Assembly: GCA_023248995.1 (NCBI GenBank)
Contig: JAHFDN010000002.1
Span: 1 to 64,000, forward strand
Length of the DNA stretch: 64,000 nucleotides
Origin: Candidatus Rokuibacteriota bacterium
Lineage (GTDB): Bacteria > Methylomirabilota > Methylomirabilia > Rokubacteriales > CSP1-6
Direction: 5' to 3'
In this document: positions 63,113 through 64,000 of the stretch, in pieces
Position numbering within the stretch: the first letter of the stretch is position 1
Layout: every line of letters begins with the position of its first letter
Translations under genes and position numbers: made by a program
The notes under the pieces: generated by a model
The model's input: only the letters and a program-made list of their open reading frames with translations
Told to the model about the DNA's origin: nothing
Databases searched by the model: none

Positions 63113-64000
63113 ATGGGCCGGTGCGCGCTCTCGGTCCTGCTGGCCCTCGTCGTGGTCGCGTCCGCGGGAGCCCAGGCGCGCTCCTTCTCGATCGAGTCGT
63201 TCGCCGCCTCCATCCAGGTCAACCCGGATGCCAGCCTGCTGGTCCGGGAGACCATCGCCTTCGCCTTCAGGGGAAGCCATCAGGGGGTTTACCGCACCAT
63301 CCCGGTCCGCTACGAGCGGCACGGATTCGGCTATGACCTCCGGGTTGAGGGCATCCAGGTCCTGGACCAGGGGGGGAGTCCGCTGACGACGGAGGTTTCC
63401 TACCCGGGCCGCGTCGTGAAGATCAAGGCGTGGGTCCCGGGTGCGCAGGACACCACGCGGGCCGTGACCATCGTCTACCGCGTGCGCCGCGGTCTCCTCA
63501 GGCTCGATGACCACGACGAACTCTACTGGAACGCCGTCGGAAGCGAGTGGGCCGCCCCGATCCGTACCGCCGAGGCGGTCGTGGGGTTGCCGGGGAGCGT
63601 CCCCATGGAGTCCGTACGCGCGCTGGCTTTTACGGGGCCGTTCGGCGCCGCGGGCAGGGACTACACGGTGGAAAAGGCGGAAAATTTCCTGATCTTCAGA
63701 GCGTCGCGACCGCTCGGGATCGGCGAGGGACTGACGGTGGTGGTGGGCTGGCCGCCCGGGCACGTCGCCTTCCCCTCGCGAGCGCGGGAGCTCGCCTGGT
63801 TTCTCCTGGATCAACGCTGGTTCGCGCTCCCCCTCGTCGTGCTCGCCGGGTGCTTCGTCGCCTGGCGCCGCTTCGGCCGTGACCCCGTGGATGCGCAGTC
63901 GGTGAAGCCCGAGTACGAGCCCCCGCCCGGACTCACGCCCGGCGAAGCCGGGACCCTCGTGGACGAGACGGTTCACCCCCGGGACGTCGTGGCGACCGTC
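63113..64000 (+). CDS. DUF2207 domain-containing membrane protein (3' end outside window; absent from ORF track)
   Basis: Translation from ATG 63113 is open to the window end: MGRCALSVLLALVVVASAGAQARSFSIESFAASIQVNPDASLLVRETIAFAFRGSHQGVYRTIPVRY...; typical LemA neighbour. Confidence 0.85.
   Translation, partial: MGRCALSVLLALVVVASAGAQARSFSIESFAASIQVNPDASLLVRETIAFAFRGSHQGVYRTIPVRYERHGFGYDLRVEGIQVLDQGGSPLTTEVSYPGRVVKIKAWVPGAQDTTRAVTIVYRVRRGLLRLDDHDELYWNAVGSEWAAPIRTAEAVVGLPGSVPMESVRALAFTGPFGAAGRDYTVEKAENFLIFRASRPLGIGEGLTVVVGWPPGHVAFPSRARELAWFLLDQRWFALPLVVLAGCFVAWRRFGRDPVDAQSVKPEYEPPPGLTPGEAGTLVDETVHPRDVVATV

Noticed and set aside
1-64000. CRISPR array, rRNA operon, prophage or transposase gene
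   Set aside because: No regularly spaced direct repeats, no rRNA signature, and no phage structural or DDE/HUH transposase genes seen on either strand.

Overview
High-GC, gene-dense bacterial chromosomal window. The gene content (split transketolase, TldD/PmbA, CaiB and IpdAB-type CoA-transferases, a divergent family-B polymerase, an AorABC-like aldehyde oxidoreductase operon and larEBC) is what I would expect from an uncultivated soil lineage such as Rokubacteria/Methylomirabilota; that taxonomic placement is inference only. I support about 60 protein-coding genes, one tRNA-Ala(CGC) with encoded CCA, several promoter/terminator/operator signals, and two eroded gene remnants. There is no rRNA, CRISPR array, prophage or transposase gene in the window. 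The most notable signals are: (1) three copies (132, 230 and 230 bp) of a non-coding, terminally inverted, TA-flanked MITE-like element. All three sit in a CTAG that forms a gene's TAG stop codon, and the element ends rebuild TAG on both sides. One copy splits an overlapping TAGTG stop/start between a TPR gene and a family-B DNA polymerase gene. (2) A structured leader with pseudoknot potential behind a strong promoter upstream of a thrC-MoaD/ThiS-NIL operon. (3) A promoter/hairpin/terminator-like leader (or sRNA) upstream of an RRM RNA-binding protein gene. (4) An HtrA-like PDZ protein in which all three catalytic triad positions appear to be replaced. (5) Two in-frame TGA codons: one in an otherwise intact CoA-transferase alpha subunit, and one exactly at the first Cys of a DsbA-like CxxC remnant. 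(6) larEBC without larA, next to a MoeA-like/ferredoxin/AOR/FAD-oxidoreductase operon. (7) A perfect 12-bp inverted-repeat operator embedded in a TetR promoter, with a probably leaderless start.
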